Notes under the pieces: model-generated
What the model was told of the DNA's origin: nothing
The model's input: only the letters and a program-made list of their open reading frames with translations
The model's database searches: none
Translations under genes and position numbers: made by a program
Origin: Myxococcus stipitatus
GTDB taxonomy: Bacteria; Myxococcota; Myxococcia; Myxococcales; Myxococcaceae
NCBI RefSeq assembly: GCF_037414475.1
Contig: NZ_CP147913.1
Location: 248,001-312,000, forward strand
Direction: 5' to 3'
Length of the DNA stretch: 64,000 nucleotides
In this document: piece after piece, positions 53,668 to 63,648 of the stretch
Layout of the letters: the number at the start of each line of letters is the position of its first letter
Numbering within the stretch: position 1 is the stretch's first letter

Positions 53668-53704
53668 AAGCGGCGGTAGTAGCAACCACCCCCTGGGGTG
53701 TCAA
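53668..53704 (-). promoter_or_regulatory. purH operon promoter with palindrome in the spacer
   Basis: Reading the minus strand, a perfect -35 TTGACA (53704-53699) is followed by a 17-nt spacer and TACTAC (53681-53676) as -10, with transcription expected near 53668, ~20 nt before the start codon. The spacer and the edge of the -35 contain CACCCC-CT-GGGGTG (53687-53700), a dyad that a repressor could use. Confidence 0.6.
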
Positions 53705-53750
53705 CGCAACACGTCGGCGCGATGTCGGCGGCCGCAAGCCGCCGGTCGCT

Positions 53751-54242
<492 letters not shown>

Positions 54243-54297
54243 GTCCCCTCCACGTGAGGCCAGTCTAACCGGGTCCACCGGTTCCAGGGCCGGCATC

Positions 54298-54822
54298 TTA
54301 TTGCGAACTCATCGATTCGTCTTCGCGTGCGGTGACTGCGCTGCCCAGCCGGGCCACGTCCCGGACCAGATCCTGCGCTCTTTGCCGCAGCGTTGCCAAC
54401 TCCGCCTCGAGCGAACGACGGTGCTCTCCCCCGAAGGCGCGCTCTCCCAACTCATCCTGTAGCCCATCCAATAGACCCCCGAGGTCCCGCTCCACCTGGT
54501 CGATGTGGTTGCGATGGAACACGAAGGACTTCTTGATGTCCTCCAGGGTGTGCCCCTCCGCCATCATTCGTTTGATGACGTTGATACGGCGCACTGCTTC
54601 CACGGGGTAGAGACCCAGGCTCCCCTGGTGTTTCCCCTTACGACCGACCCGGCGGCTTCTCGGTAGCAAACCCGCCTGGACGTACTTGCGGAAGGTCGCC
54701 TCCGACAGACGCACGCCCCTCGGACGGAAGATTTCCAGGATGGCGCTCGCGGGAAGTCCCCCCGCGTTCTCGCGCTCAATCCGAGCAATCTCGTCGGGGT
54801 CCAACAGGTCCATCGGTTCCAT
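54298..54822 (-). CDS. MerR-type transcriptional regulator
   Basis: A 174-residue protein with a MerR-like winged-helix domain: [29 protein letters not shown] is the [36 protein letters not shown] the wing and following helix. A coiled-coil helix follows ([20 protein letters not shown] and the rest to ~residue 165), which would mediate dimerisation. There are no Cys residues, so it is not a metal sensor of the MerR/ZntR type. The chosen ATG (54822) has almost no ribosome-binding site, with TATATT immediately upstream, so it may be leaderless; ATG 54813 is an alternative. An inverted repeat, ACTCAG-N9-CTGAGT (54835-54855), just upstream suits autoregulation. Confidence 0.87.
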   Translation of the reverse strand: MEPMDLLDPDEIARIERENAGGLPASAILEIFRPRGVRLSEATFRKYVQAGLLPRSRRVGRKGKHQGSLGLYPVEAVRRINVIKRMMAEGHTLEDIKKSFVFHRNHIDQVERDLGGLLDGLQDELGERAFGGEHRRSLEAELATLRQRAQDLVRDVARLGSAVTAREDESMSSQ

Positions 54823-55141
54823 TGAATATAAGCTACTCAGAAGAGGACACTGAGTGCCAGAAACGACCCTTCGGTGTCAAGGCAGACCGCTACAGGTCCG
54901 TAGCGCCGAGGCGGCGCACGCTTCGTTGCTTGGGGATGGCGAACAGACGCGTCGACGAGGCACACGCGCGGCGGCGCGGCGCCATGCGTCAACGGCGGGA
55001 ACGTGCGGACTCCGGGAAGTGAGACGGCGAGACGGGGCGGGTGTCGGCGGTGCCCCAGGGCGTGACACGACCTCCCAGGTCTGGAGGTGTCAACGCGTGA
55101 ACATCAGCAACGGGGTGGCGATGCGCCAGGGCGGCGCTGAC
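54823..55141. other. intergenic with probable MerR operator
   Basis: This 319-nt gap lies between the start of the MerR gene and the end of the first kinase gene, both on the minus strand. It holds the repeat ACTCAG-n9-CTGAGT (54835-54855) and the minus-strand -10-like TATATT (54830-54825); MerR operators typically sit between -35 and -10, as this one does. The rest shows no gene. Confidence 0.5.
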
Positions 55142-57430
55142 TCACCGGCTCCGGGGCGGCCGGAACTCGTGCGTCACCGTGGTGCCCGCGGTGATGGTGA
55201 CGTCGAGGCTCTTGTCACCCGCGGGATGACTGAACAGCAGCTTGTAGGTGCCGGGGGCCAACTTGAAGGACGCGCGGCCGGAGACCTCCCGGAGGCGGCG
55301 GCCGTCGAGGAACACCGTCGCGTACGGGGTGGCCTTGAGCACCAGCAGTCCCGTGGGACTCACGGCGGCCTGACGCACGGGGGGCGAGGCCGTCCCCTCC
55401 TCGGCGGACTTCGGAGGGGTGGCGAGAACGGACTCGCGCTTCAACCCCTCCACCTCGGCTTCCGAGTCCGCGGCGTCCTGTGCGGGAGCACTTCCGGGCA
55501 GTGCTCCACTCGCGGGCACCAGCTCCCCGGGCGTCACACCGGCGGCGGGAATCGTCGTGTTCTGGACAATGCTTCCGCCCACGGCGGGTGGAACCTTCGG
55601 GGTCGGCTCGGCGCGCCCTGGTGAAGTGACGGTCTTGGGGAGGGATTCCGCCAGAGTGGGCCGGGGCGCGGGCTCGGAGCCCGTGGAGACACCCGAGCCA
55701 CGCACGATGAAGCCCCCGGCAACGAAAGCCACGCAGAGGCCCACGGTCAGCCCCAACACTCGAGGCTTTCTCCAGAACGGAGTGCTCCCGCCACCTTCCG
55801 GGACGCCGGGCACGTCACCCCCGTGAGAGGACAGGCCTGGCGACGAAACACGTGCCCCCTGCTCCTCCCCGACCGGAGGCGCGTCGTCCAGAGGCTCATT
55901 CGAGGAGAGCGCGGCGTCGACGGAGTCACCCGGCACCGGACCCGACGACGATTCACGCGCCGAGACGGATGGAACTCTCGACTGACTCCTGGAGCGCTCG
56001 ACCTTCGTCGACTCGACCGGACTCGTGGCCCCATCGCCGTGCGCAAACTCGGGCACGGAGGGGATTCCATCGGGCCTGCTCTGCGTCCGTCCCGGGGCCC
56101 GGCCCGAATTCGCGCGGGCGCCCCCGGCCGAGTCCTCGAGCGAGGACACAGAGGGGGTCCCCTCGGTTCGACTCGGCCGCACCGAGGCGATGGGCGCGGC
56201 CAGTGGCGGCAGGGGCGCATCCGCACGAGCCACGGGCGAGGATGGCATCGAGGGCAGTGGCATCCGCGGCGTCGCCAGCGGCACCGGTCCGCCCTGCTCC
56301 ACCTCTTCTCCCCTGCGCGGCAGCACGAAGGTGTCCGCGGCCACGTCCTCGTCGGGGGAGGCCGGCTCCTGCGCGCGAGTCCGTCCAGGCACCAGCACCG
56401 CCGTGGGCTCCCTGCGCGACGGAGACGGCGCGACGTCCTGGCGCTCGGGCGCGGGGACATCGCCGAGCACCTGCGTGCGCTCCGGTATCGCGGCCAGCGC
56501 CTGCGTCGGGCTCACGGGGAACAACCGGCGCATGAACGCGCCCAGGTCCGTGTCATCCACGGACGTCGCGTGCTCCAGCACACACTGCGCCAGGGCCCGC
56601 TCGAACTCCCCCGCCGTCTGGAAACGGGCCGCGGGGTCTCTCTCCAGCGCGCGCATCACCACCGCGTCCAGCGCCTCGGGAACCTCCGGGTTGAGCCGGG
56701 CCGGGGGAGGAATCACGCTGTGCTGCACCGCGCGCAGCACCGCCAGCTCCGACTCGCCGTCGAACAGGCGCCCGCCCGTCAGCAGCTCCCACAGCACCAC
56801 GCCCAGCGCGAAGAGGTCCGTGCGCGAGTCCACATCCTCGCCACGCGCCTGCTCCGGGGACATGTACGCGAACTTGCCCTTGAGCACCCCGGGCTGCGTG
56901 AGCTTCTTGCCCGCCTTGGCGATGCCGAAGTCCGTCAGCTTCACGGCGCCGTCATGGGACAGCAGCACGTTTTGCGGCGTGACGTCGCGGTGCACCAGGT
57001 CCAGCGGGTGCCCGTTCACCTTCAAGCGGTGCGCGTAGTGCAGCCCCCGGGCGACCTCCGCGCCAATGTGCGCCACGAGCATCGGCGGCACCGGGTCCAT
57101 CATCTCCTTGCAGCGCCGGCGCAGCTCCCACAGGGAGCAGCCGCGCACGTACTCCATCGCCAGGTAGTACGTGTCCTCGTGCTTGTCGAAATCGAAGATC
57201 TGCACCACGTTCGCGTGGTTGAGCCGCGAGGCCAGACGCGCCTCCGCGATGAACATCCCCACGAACTCCGGGTCGCTCGCGAGGAAGGAGCGCACCCGCT
57301 TGATGACGACTTCCTTCTCGAACCCCTCGGCGCCCTGGGCGGTGCAGAGATAGATCTCCGCCATCCCGCCCTCCGCGAGCTTGCGGCGGACGACGTACTT
57401 GCCGATCTGCATGCCGGCGGCGAGCGTCAC
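55142..57430 (-). CDS. Ser/Thr protein kinase with membrane anchor and PEGA-like domain
   Basis: A 762-residue Hanks-type kinase. The kinase domain (residues ~10-280) has the Gly loop LAEGGMAEIYL, Lys44 in VVIKRV, catalytic Asp149 in LVHRDVTPQNVLL, DFG at 167-169 and the activation-segment end FAYMSPEQARGE. A long Pro/Ser/Glu-rich juxtamembrane region follows (~300-555), then a single membrane helix at ~557-576 (VLGLTVGLCVAFVAGGFIV), a second Ala/Pro-rich linker and a PEGA-like beta domain at ~690-762 (TPYATVFLDGRRLREVSG) in the periplasm. All catalytic residues are intact. It is 20 nt downstream of a second kinase gene of the same architecture, so they are probably co-expressed. GTG start with an internal ATG six codons later as alternative. 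Confidence 0.95.
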   Translation of the reverse strand: MTLAAGMQIGKYVVRRKLAEGGMAEIYLCTAQGAEGFEKEVVIKRVRSFLASDPEFVGMFIAEARLASRLNHANVVQIFDFDKHEDTYYLAMEYVRGCSLWELRRRCKEMMDPVPPMLVAHIGAEVARGLHYAHRLKVNGHPLDLVHRDVTPQNVLLSHDGAVKLTDFGIAKAGKKLTQPGVLKGKFAYMSPEQARGEDVDSRTDLFALGVVLWELLTGGRLFDGESELAVLRAVQHSVIPPPARLNPEVPEALDAVVMRALERDPAARFQTAGEFERALAQCVLEHATSVDDTDLGAFMRRLFPVSPTQALAAIPERTQVLGDVPAPERQDVAPSPSRREPTAVLVPGRTRAQEPASPDEDVAADTFVLPRRGEEVEQGGPVPLATPRMPLPSMPSSPVARADAPLPPLAAPIASVRPSRTEGTPSVSSLEDSAGGARANSGRAPGRTQSRPDGIPSVPEFAHGDGATSPVESTKVERSRSQSRVPSVSARESSSGPVPGDSVDAALSSNEPLDDAPPVGEEQGARVSSPGLSSHGGDVPGVPEGGGSTPFWRKPRVLGLTVGLCVAFVAGGFIVRGSGVSTGSEPAPRPTLAESLPKTVTSPGRAEPTPKVPPAVGGSIVQNTTIPAAGVTPGELVPASGALPGSAPAQDAADSEAEVEGLKRESVLATPPKSAEEGTASPPVRQAAVSPTGLLVLKATPYATVFLDGRRLREVSGRASFKLAPGTYKLLFSHPAGDKSLDVTITAGTTVTHEFRPPRSR

Positions 57431-57450
57431 GAGTGCGTCCCAACCATGCG

Positions 57451-59868
57451 CTATTCCAGCTTCACGCTCACCACGTTGAGGTCGATGGGCCTTACCTCGA
57501 TACGCCGACTGACCGTCTTCTTGAGGTCCGGATTGAAGAACTTGCAGTCATAGGTGCCCACACGCAGTTCCACCTCCTCGAACGGCGTCTCCCCCAGCTT
57601 CTTGCCTCCACACGTGACTTCCGCCCAGGGGCGCACCGCGAAGCGCACCTTCGCCGTGCGTGACTCCACGCGAGCCTCCGGCCTCGGTGTCCGCACCGGA
57701 GGAGCAACCCGCTCCTCGGGCTGCAGCGTGAAGCGCTCCACCTGCTCCGGCGCCGAGCCCACCGTCACCGTGCGCTCGCTCGGCCGGTACTTCTCGGCCT
57801 CCACCCGGACCGCCAACGCCACACCCGGCGCGGCCTCAACCACGACTGGCGCCGCGCCGCGCTGCTGACCGTCCACGATGACCACCGCCCGGGACGGCTC
57901 CGCATCCACTCGCAAGCGGACCTTCGCCGCGGGCGCGGCCTCCACCGGAGGCTGGGGAGCCTGCGGCGCCTCCGCCGTCGAAGCCTCCGGCGCCGGCGCC
58001 CGCTGCACCACCGGCACCAGCCTCAGCACGCCCAACGGCACCGGCCCCGAGTCCTTGACCTCCAGCTCCGTGCGCAGCTCCTGGTAGCCCTCCCGATACA
58101 ACACGAGCGTGTAGCGTCCCTCGGGCATCTCCGGCAGCGTCACCGGCGTGCGCGCCGGCATCTCCTGCCCGTCGAACACCACGCGCGCGCCGGACGGAAC
58201 GGTCTCCACACGCGCTGGAGCCAGCACCACGGGCTCCGGCTTCAACCAGGCCCACAACAACACCAGCACCACGACACCCAGACCCACCGCGGGAATCCAC
58301 CAGCCCAGTCGCGACGGGGGCGAAGGCGCCTCCACGGCGCGGTTGGTGCCCGCCTTCTTGCGGCCGGGGCGCGCCATGCCCAGCGACAGCGTGGGCGCGT
58401 CCTCCTCCTCCAGATCGTCGACCTGAGGCAACGGCAACGCCACCCGCGACGGCTTCGGCAGAGGCCCCGCCAGCTCCGGCATCGCGAGCGTCGGCGCGTC
58501 CTCCTCCACGTGGTGCGTGACGACGGGCACCGGACGCGTCGAGGCGCGGACCTCCGCGGGCTTCGGCTCGGTCGCGGCCTTCACATCCGTCAGCGTCGCG
58601 CGGGAAGCCGCGCGCCCATCCATCGTCGGCGCGTCCTCCTCCACCCGAGGCGGCGCCTGCACCACGCCCAGCCCCGAGCGCGACGTCTTGTCGGGTGCCG
58701 CCGGCTCCACCGCCTTGCGCTGGCCCGACAGCCGAGCCCCCGGAGACGCCAGCTCGATGCGCCCCGTCTTCCCCGTGCCGCGCGGACGCAGCGCCGCCGT
58801 CTCACCCTCCGACGAACCACTGGTGCGCGGCAGCGCGGGCCGCAACCCGGTGCGCCGCGAGCCCGCCTCCTGCCGCCCCGAACCGGACGCGGAGTCAGAG
58901 GAGTCCTCCGACGGCAGCTCACCCGAGCGCGCCTCGGAGGCCAGCCGCTCCGCGTAGATCTCCTTCATGTACGCGGCGACGTGCGCGGTGGACGAAGGCA
59001 ACCTGCGCTCGCTCAGCCACTCCTCCAGCGCGAGTTGGAGGTGCACGGCCTCCTGGTAGCGGTCCGCCGGGTCCTTCGCCAACGCCTTGAGCACGATGGC
59101 GTCCAGGTCCTGCGGCACGCGCGGGGACACCTGCGACGGAGGCAGCACCTTGCACTCGGCCACGGCGGCCAGTGTCTGGATGTCGCTGCCCCGCTTGAAC
59201 AACCGCGTGCTCGTGAGCAGTTCGTACAACACCACGCCCAGCGCGAAGATGTCCGCGCGGCAGTCCACCCGCTGTCCCGCCGCCTGCTCCGGCGACATGT
59301 ACGAATACTTGCCCTTCAACACCCCCGAGCGCGTCACCGTGGCCTGGTCCGCCGCCTTGGCGATACCGAAGTCCACCACCTTCACCCCACCCTCGAACGT
59401 CACGAGGATGTTCTGCGGAGACACGTCGCGGTGGACGATGCCCAGGGCCTTGCCCGTCGTCGGGTCCGTGCGCTTGTGCGCGTAGTCCAGGCCCGCGCAC
59501 GCCTCGATGAGGATGCGGCACACCAGCGGCACCGGCATCGGCTGCGCCATGGCCTCCGACTGCTTCCACACCCGCCGCATGTCCTCGCCGTGGATGTACT
59601 CCATGGCGATGAAGAACGAGTCGTCCTGCGCGCCCAGGTCGAAAATCTGCACGACGTTGGCGTGATTGAGCCGCGCCGCGATGCGCGCCTCGTCCAGGAA
59701 CATCTTGACGAAGTCGTCGTTCTCCGCGAGGTGCGGGAGGATCCGCTTCACCACCACCAGCTTCTCGAAGCCCTCCGGGCCCGGCTGGCGCGCGAGGTAC
59801 AACTGCGCCATCCCGCCCATGGCGAGCCGCTTCAGGAGCTGGTACCTGCCATACGTTTCAATGGTCAC
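57451..59868 (-). CDS. Ser/Thr protein kinase with three PEGA-like repeats
   Basis: An ~805-residue Hanks-type kinase starting at GTG 59868 (the frame is open to 59955). Kinase domain: LAMGGMAQLYLA Gly loop, Lys41 in LVVVKRI, Asp148 in IVHRDVSPQNILV, DFG at 166-168, YSYMSPEQAAG. The juxtamembrane region carries three copies of EEDAPT (410-415, 455-460 and 488-493), which could be phosphorylation or docking sites. One membrane helix lies at ~521-542 (WWIPAVGLGVVVLVLLWAW). The periplasmic part has three PEGA-type beta repeats (VETVPSGARVVFDGQEMPAR; VDAEPSRAVVIVDGQQRG; VRPWAEVTCGGKKLGETPF). It is probably a receptor kinase sensing the envelope and lies upstream of a second kinase gene. Confidence 0.95.
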   Translation of the reverse strand: MTIETYGRYQLLKRLAMGGMAQLYLARQPGPEGFEKLVVVKRILPHLAENDDFVKMFLDEARIAARLNHANVVQIFDLGAQDDSFFIAMEYIHGEDMRRVWKQSEAMAQPMPVPLVCRILIEACAGLDYAHKRTDPTTGKALGIVHRDVSPQNILVTFEGGVKVVDFGIAKAADQATVTRSGVLKGKYSYMSPEQAAGQRVDCRADIFALGVVLYELLTSTRLFKRGSDIQTLAAVAECKVLPPSQVSPRVPQDLDAIVLKALAKDPADRYQEAVHLQLALEEWLSERRLPSSTAHVAAYMKEIYAERLASEARSGELPSEDSSDSASGSGRQEAGSRRTGLRPALPRTSGSSEGETAALRPRGTGKTGRIELASPGARLSGQRKAVEPAAPDKTSRSGLGVVQAPPRVEEDAPTMDGRAASRATLTDVKAATEPKPAEVRASTRPVPVVTHHVEEDAPTLAMPELAGPLPKPSRVALPLPQVDDLEEEDAPTLSLGMARPGRKKAGTNRAVEAPSPPSRLGWWIPAVGLGVVVLVLLWAWLKPEPVVLAPARVETVPSGARVVFDGQEMPARTPVTLPEMPEGRYTLVLYREGYQELRTELEVKDSGPVPLGVLRLVPVVQRAPAPEASTAEAPQAPQPPVEAAPAAKVRLRVDAEPSRAVVIVDGQQRGAAPVVVEAAPGVALAVRVEAEKYRPSERTVTVGSAPEQVERFTLQPEERVAPPVRTPRPEARVESRTAKVRFAVRPWAEVTCGGKKLGETPFEEVELRVGTYDCKFFNPDLKKTVSRRIEVRPIDLNVVSVKLE

Positions 59869-60010
59869 GGCGACCCGACCGCTCCCCACGGAGAAATTCC
59901 ACGGCCCGTGGCCTGCTGGAATCCGGGCGCGGCGAAGCCCCGAGCGTAAGCCCACACGCCAGGGGGGTCAAACCCTTGTGGTGCCCCTGAAACCGGTTCC
60001 GACAGGGCCC

Positions 60011-60355
60011 CTACCTGCGAGCGGCGCGGACCTCGCGCGTCTCCCGCATCAGCGCCTCCAGCTCGTCCAGGTGCCGCTTGAGCACCGGCATCAGCACCGG
60101 CGCCCGGTCCACGCGGTCGAACAGGTCCAGGACACGGTCCACCTTACGCTCGATTTCCTGGGCTCGGGCCGGGGTAATCCGGCGGAGCAGCAGGTCCGCG
60201 CCGGCCTCCATGAGCGCGCGGGCGACCGCATCCCGGGAGGCGAGCGGTTCCTCCTTGCGGCGGCCCTCGCCCTGGATGACCCGCAGGCCCTGGGCGCGTG
60301 CCCGTGAGGACCTGCCCGCGCTCGTCGTCGTCGTTCCTTCGGAGTCTGGGGACAT
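60011..60355 (-). CDS. small conserved-looking hypothetical protein
   Basis: A 114-residue protein, mostly helical and highly charged. After a Ser/Thr-rich start it has QGLRVIQGEGRRKEEPLASRD and then two amphipathic helices, AVARALMEAGADLLLRRITPARAQEIERKVDRVLDLFDR and MPVLKRHLDELEALMRETREVRAARR, that could form a helical hairpin or dimer. There is no signal peptide, membrane helix or Cys. ATG 60355 follows GAGGAGG nine bases upstream; the frame extends to 60403. It lies 142 nt upstream of the kinase genes on the same strand and could belong to their unit. Family unknown. Confidence 0.7.
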   Translation of the reverse strand: MSPDSEGTTTTSAGRSSRARAQGLRVIQGEGRRKEEPLASRDAVARALMEAGADLLLRRITPARAQEIERKVDRVLDLFDRVDRAPVLMPVLKRHLDELEALMRETREVRAARR

Positions 60356-60537
60356 CACCGGGTGCCTCCTCGGCGGGAGCGGGTACGACCTCAGGGTACA
60401 CACCGTGAGGAGCCCTCCAATTTTCTGGTCATCCGCACAGGCGGAAGCAGACCTGTAGCACCCGGGGCCGACATGAACGTCGAGGGCCGGATGACGGCCC
60501 CTTCGACTGGCTCACATCCGAGGCCCGCGCCCCCCGC

Positions 60538-63489
60538 TCACCCGGCCGTACAGGAGCGCCGGTAGGTGATGGCCACCTTGGCCCCTGGAGCCGGGATGTT
60601 GGTGAAGATGACGGTGTTGGTGGGCGCGTCGTAGCGCCAGCCCGTCGCCGGCTGCCCGTTCACCGTCACCGCCACCGTGCCCGGCTCCGGCGCGTCGCTC
60701 AGCGGGAAGCGGTCCTGCGCGGAGAAGGCCTTGTTGGCCACCGCCGTGAGGAGCGGCCCGTAGTTGGGCGCGCACACGTTCAGCACCTCGCCGCCCGTGC
60801 GCACCGTGGCCTCCGCGTAGCGCGTGCCTGCCCCGCCCGCCGTGCCACACGCCGCCGCCGTGGGAGCGATGGCATAGAACGTGGCGCGCTGGGGCTGGTT
60901 CTGTCCCTTGAGCTGCTGGGCCCACTGCACGTAGGTGTCCACCGCGTCGGGCGAGTGGTCGTCCTCGTCACCGATGAAGACCACCACGAGCGCCGCCGAG
61001 TCGCGCAGGAAGGTCAGGTTGCCATCGCGGGGCATGGGCGTGCGTGGATCATCCACGCTGTTCACCAAGGGCGGCGACAGCGCGCGGCGCATGGCCTCGA
61101 AGCCCTGCTCCACATGGGCGCACTGCCCTACCTGCACGTTCCGCTGGAGCGCCGCCGTGAGGTCGGCCATCGCGTCCGTGAGGATGCGCGGACGGGAGTT
61201 GTCCACCGGGAAGAAGCGCCCCGCCTCGCCGCCCTCCGCCCCACCCGGGCATGCGCCGGAGACAGGACTGATGCCCGTGGTGGTGACGGCCACGTGCAGG
61301 TCCACCTGCTTGGCGAGCGCCGTGTCCACGAACGAGGGAACGGCGGCCACCAGGCGAGGATGCTCCTCCACCATGGACGCCGTGTTGTCGACGACGAAGA
61401 GGACGTCCACCTTGCTCACGTCCTGCTGGGTGAAGGTGTCCGTCTTCTCCATCCGCCGGGAAGACTCACCGATGAGCGGCACCAGCAGCGGCGCGGTCAG
61501 CTCGCTGGAGCTCACGAACAGCGGAGACAGGTTCATCCCATACACCTGCGCCGTGTACTCCACATCCACGGTGAAGGCCTCGCCCGGCAGGAGCGTGAAG
61601 GGCCGGGGCCCGGGCACGCCGCTGACGATGAACTCTCCATCCGTGGTGCCAGGGCCCACCCACACGTTCGACACGGACACGGGCATGGAGCACGCATTGA
61701 GGTAGTTCACCTCGCGAGGCTCGGGCGGGCAGTCGCGCCGCGCCACGCCCCAATCCACGAACCAGGGAGACGCCATCAGGCACGACATCTCGGACTGCGC
61801 CACCAACGGGACGAGCAGGAGCGGATTGGCCGGGTTCATCTGCTCCACCTGGACCTCCCCGGTGAAGGAGCCCCCGAGAACCGGCGCGTGGAAGGCCACC
61901 TGGAAGCTGAACCAGTCGCCCGGATAGATCGTGACGCCGAAGAGTCCTCCCCCCGGCAGACTGAACACCCCTCCCCCGGTGTCGCGAAGCTGGATGTTCT
62001 TCACCGGGCAGATATCCCGCCCCTTGTTCTCCAGCTTCACGCCCAGCACCGCGCCCCGGCCCGGGTGCACGGTGCCGAAGTCCACGACGGCCGGGGTGAT
62101 GGCGAGCTCACAGGGCGCATGCGCCATCGCGTCGCCCTTGAAGGCAAGCTCCACCGTGCCCGTGGCATAGGCGTTGGTGTTCATCACCAGCACCCCCGAG
62201 GCCCGCCCCGCGCGCGTGGGCTCGTAATAGACTTGGAGGTTGACCTCCTGCCCCGGCTGCAACGTGTACGGCGTGGCCAGGGGCGCGTGGTTGAACTGGA
62301 GGGGCCCGGTCGGGTCCGTCCGCCACTCCAACGACTGGATGGTGAGGGTGCCCGCGTTGGTGGCGCCGCAGTTCTTCACGTTGACCATGACCCGCGACTT
62401 GGAGCCCAGGGGCTGCAAGCCGAAGTCATGCGCCACGGGCGACACGCACAGCTCCGCCGCGCCACCGAAGCCCCGCAGCTTCACATCCGTGGTGGGGTGA
62501 CGCCGGCTCTCCACGTGGTAGCGCGCCAGGTCCTCCGCCGGCCCCATGTGCCCCGGGCTGTAGCGAAGCTGCACGCCGCGCACCTCCCCCGGCTGAAGCA
62601 CCAGGGGAAAGGTCCCGTTCGGAAGGCCCAATGAGAAGGAGGCATCCAGCCCATCCAGCGTCAGCGCCGTCACCGTCACCGGCTCCGTGCTCACGTTGCG
62701 GATGCGCGACTCGCGAAAGTCCTCCCGGTCCACGGGCACCGCCGCGAAGTCCACCACGGGGGGCTCGGCCACCACCGCCTGCTCGAGCGACTCGGCCGTC
62801 AGCTTCACGGACAGGTCCGCGCAGCCGCGGCACGGAGACACCGCCAGGGCCGCCTGCTTGCGCCCCACCCTCACCGGACGGAACGTCAGCGCCAGCTCCG
62901 CGCGGCTCCGCGGCGCCACCGAGAGGGTCGACACCTCGAACTCGTCGCGGTCCGCGCCCACCACCCGAGGCGTCACCTCCACGGGGAGCTCCGTGGGATT
63001 GTCCAGCGTCACCGTGAGCGTCTTCGTCGAGTCCGCCTCGATGCGCCCGAAGTCCAGCGCCCCCGGCGACACCCGCGCCCACGCGGCCACGCCCTTCCCC
63101 GTCAAGGGAACCCGCACGAAGGGCTCGGTCTGCGCATCCGAACGAACCACCAGCACCGCGTCCTGGCCACCTTCATGGGTCGGCGTGTAGCGCACGCGCA
63201 ACGCGCGGGCACTGCCGGGCGCCAGACTGTGTGGTCCCTCGTCGACGAACGTCGCCAGGTAGGCCCCTTCCGGGCCCTCCACCCAGACTTCGCTCACGTT
63301 GATGCGCGCACGCCCCACGTTGCGAAGGGAAATCTCCGTCTCGCGTGCGTCGTGGAGGGCGACTTTCTGGAAGTCCATTCCCCCGGGAGTGGCTGTCAGC
63401 CGCCCATCCGCGAGCGACGAGCGCTCACGGTCCGCACAGCCGACGACCAGCCCCAACACCGCGAAGGCCCACAAGCCCCAGCGCCACGT
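60538..63489 (-). CDS. large lipoprotein with ASH-type repeats and a VWA-like domain
   Basis: A 983-residue predicted lipoprotein (WRWGLWAFAVLGLVVGC). Residues ~30-640 consist of repeated beta-sandwich units of the choice-of-anchor D/ASH type, each with a pattern such as LDFGRIEADSTKTLTVTLDN, VDFAAVPVDREDFRESRIRN, VDFGTVHPGRGAVLGVKLEN and VHDFGLQPLGSKSRVMVNVKN. From ~695 a von Willebrand A-like domain begins, VDVLFVVDNTASMVEEHP, with DNTAS as a variant MIDAS motif, continuing through VVFIGDEDDHSPDAVDTYVQWA. A final small domain ends at a Cys (TYRRSCTAG). Surface adhesion or scaffolding is likely. ATG 63489, with AAGGGG eight bases upstream, is preferred over GTG 63501. Confidence 0.88.
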   Translation of the reverse strand, partial: TWRWGLWAFAVLGLVVGCADRERSSLADGRLTATPGGMDFQKVALHDARETEISLRNVGRARINVSEVWVEGPEGAYLATFVDEGPHSLAPGSARALRVRYTPTHEGGQDAVLVVRSDAQTEPFVRVPLTGKGVAAWARVSPGALDFGRIEADSTKTLTVTLDNPTELPVEVTPRVVGADRDEFEVSTLSVAPRSRAELALTFRPVRVGRKQAALAVSPCRGCADLSVKLTAESLEQAVVAEPPVVDFAAVPVDREDFRESRIRNVSTEPVTVTALTLDGLDASFSLGLPNGTFPLVLQPGEVRGVQLRYSPGHMGPAEDLARYHVESRRHPTTDVKLRGFGGAAELCVSPVAHDFGLQPLGSKSRVMVNVKNCGATNAGTLTIQSLEWRTDPTGPLQFNHAPLATPYTLQPGQEVNLQVYYEPTRAGRASGVLVMNTNAYATGTVELAFKGDAMAHAPCELAITPAVVDFGTVHPGRGAVLGVKLENKGRDICPVKNIQLRDTGGGVFSLPGGGLFGVTIYPGDWFSFQVAFHAPVLGGSFTGEVQVEQMNPANPLLLVPLVAQSEMSCLMASPWFVDWGVARRDCPPEPREVNYLNACSMPVSVSNVWVGPGTTDGEFIVSGVPGPRPFTLLPGEAFTVDVEYTAQVYGMNLSPLFVSSSELTAPLLVPLIGESSRRMEKTDTFTQQDVSKVDVLFVVDNTASMVEEHPRLVAAVPSFVDTALAKQVDLHVAVTTTGISPVSGACPGGAEGGEAGRFFPVDNSRPRILTDAMADLTAALQRNVQVGQCAHVEQGFEAMRRALSPPLVNSVDDPRTPMPRDGNLTFLRDSAALVVVFIGDEDDHSPDAVDTYVQWAQQLKGQNQPQRATFYAIAPTAAACGTAGGAGTRYAEATVRTGGEVLNVCAPNYGPLLTAVANKAFSAQDRFPLSDAPEPGTVAVTVNGQPATGWRYDAPTNTVIFTNIPAPGAKVAITYRRSCTAG

Positions 63490-63648
63490 CATGGCCTCCA
63501 CCCCTTCCCACCCATCGCCCTTTTCCCCTCCGTTGCCTCACATGAGGACCTGGAGCGGCTTGGGGAGTGAAACTAGGCACCCACTGCTGGGCCAGCAACC
63601 ACCCACGGGGACGAATCCCGGTGTCAGGGAACGGAGCGGATATCCCCT

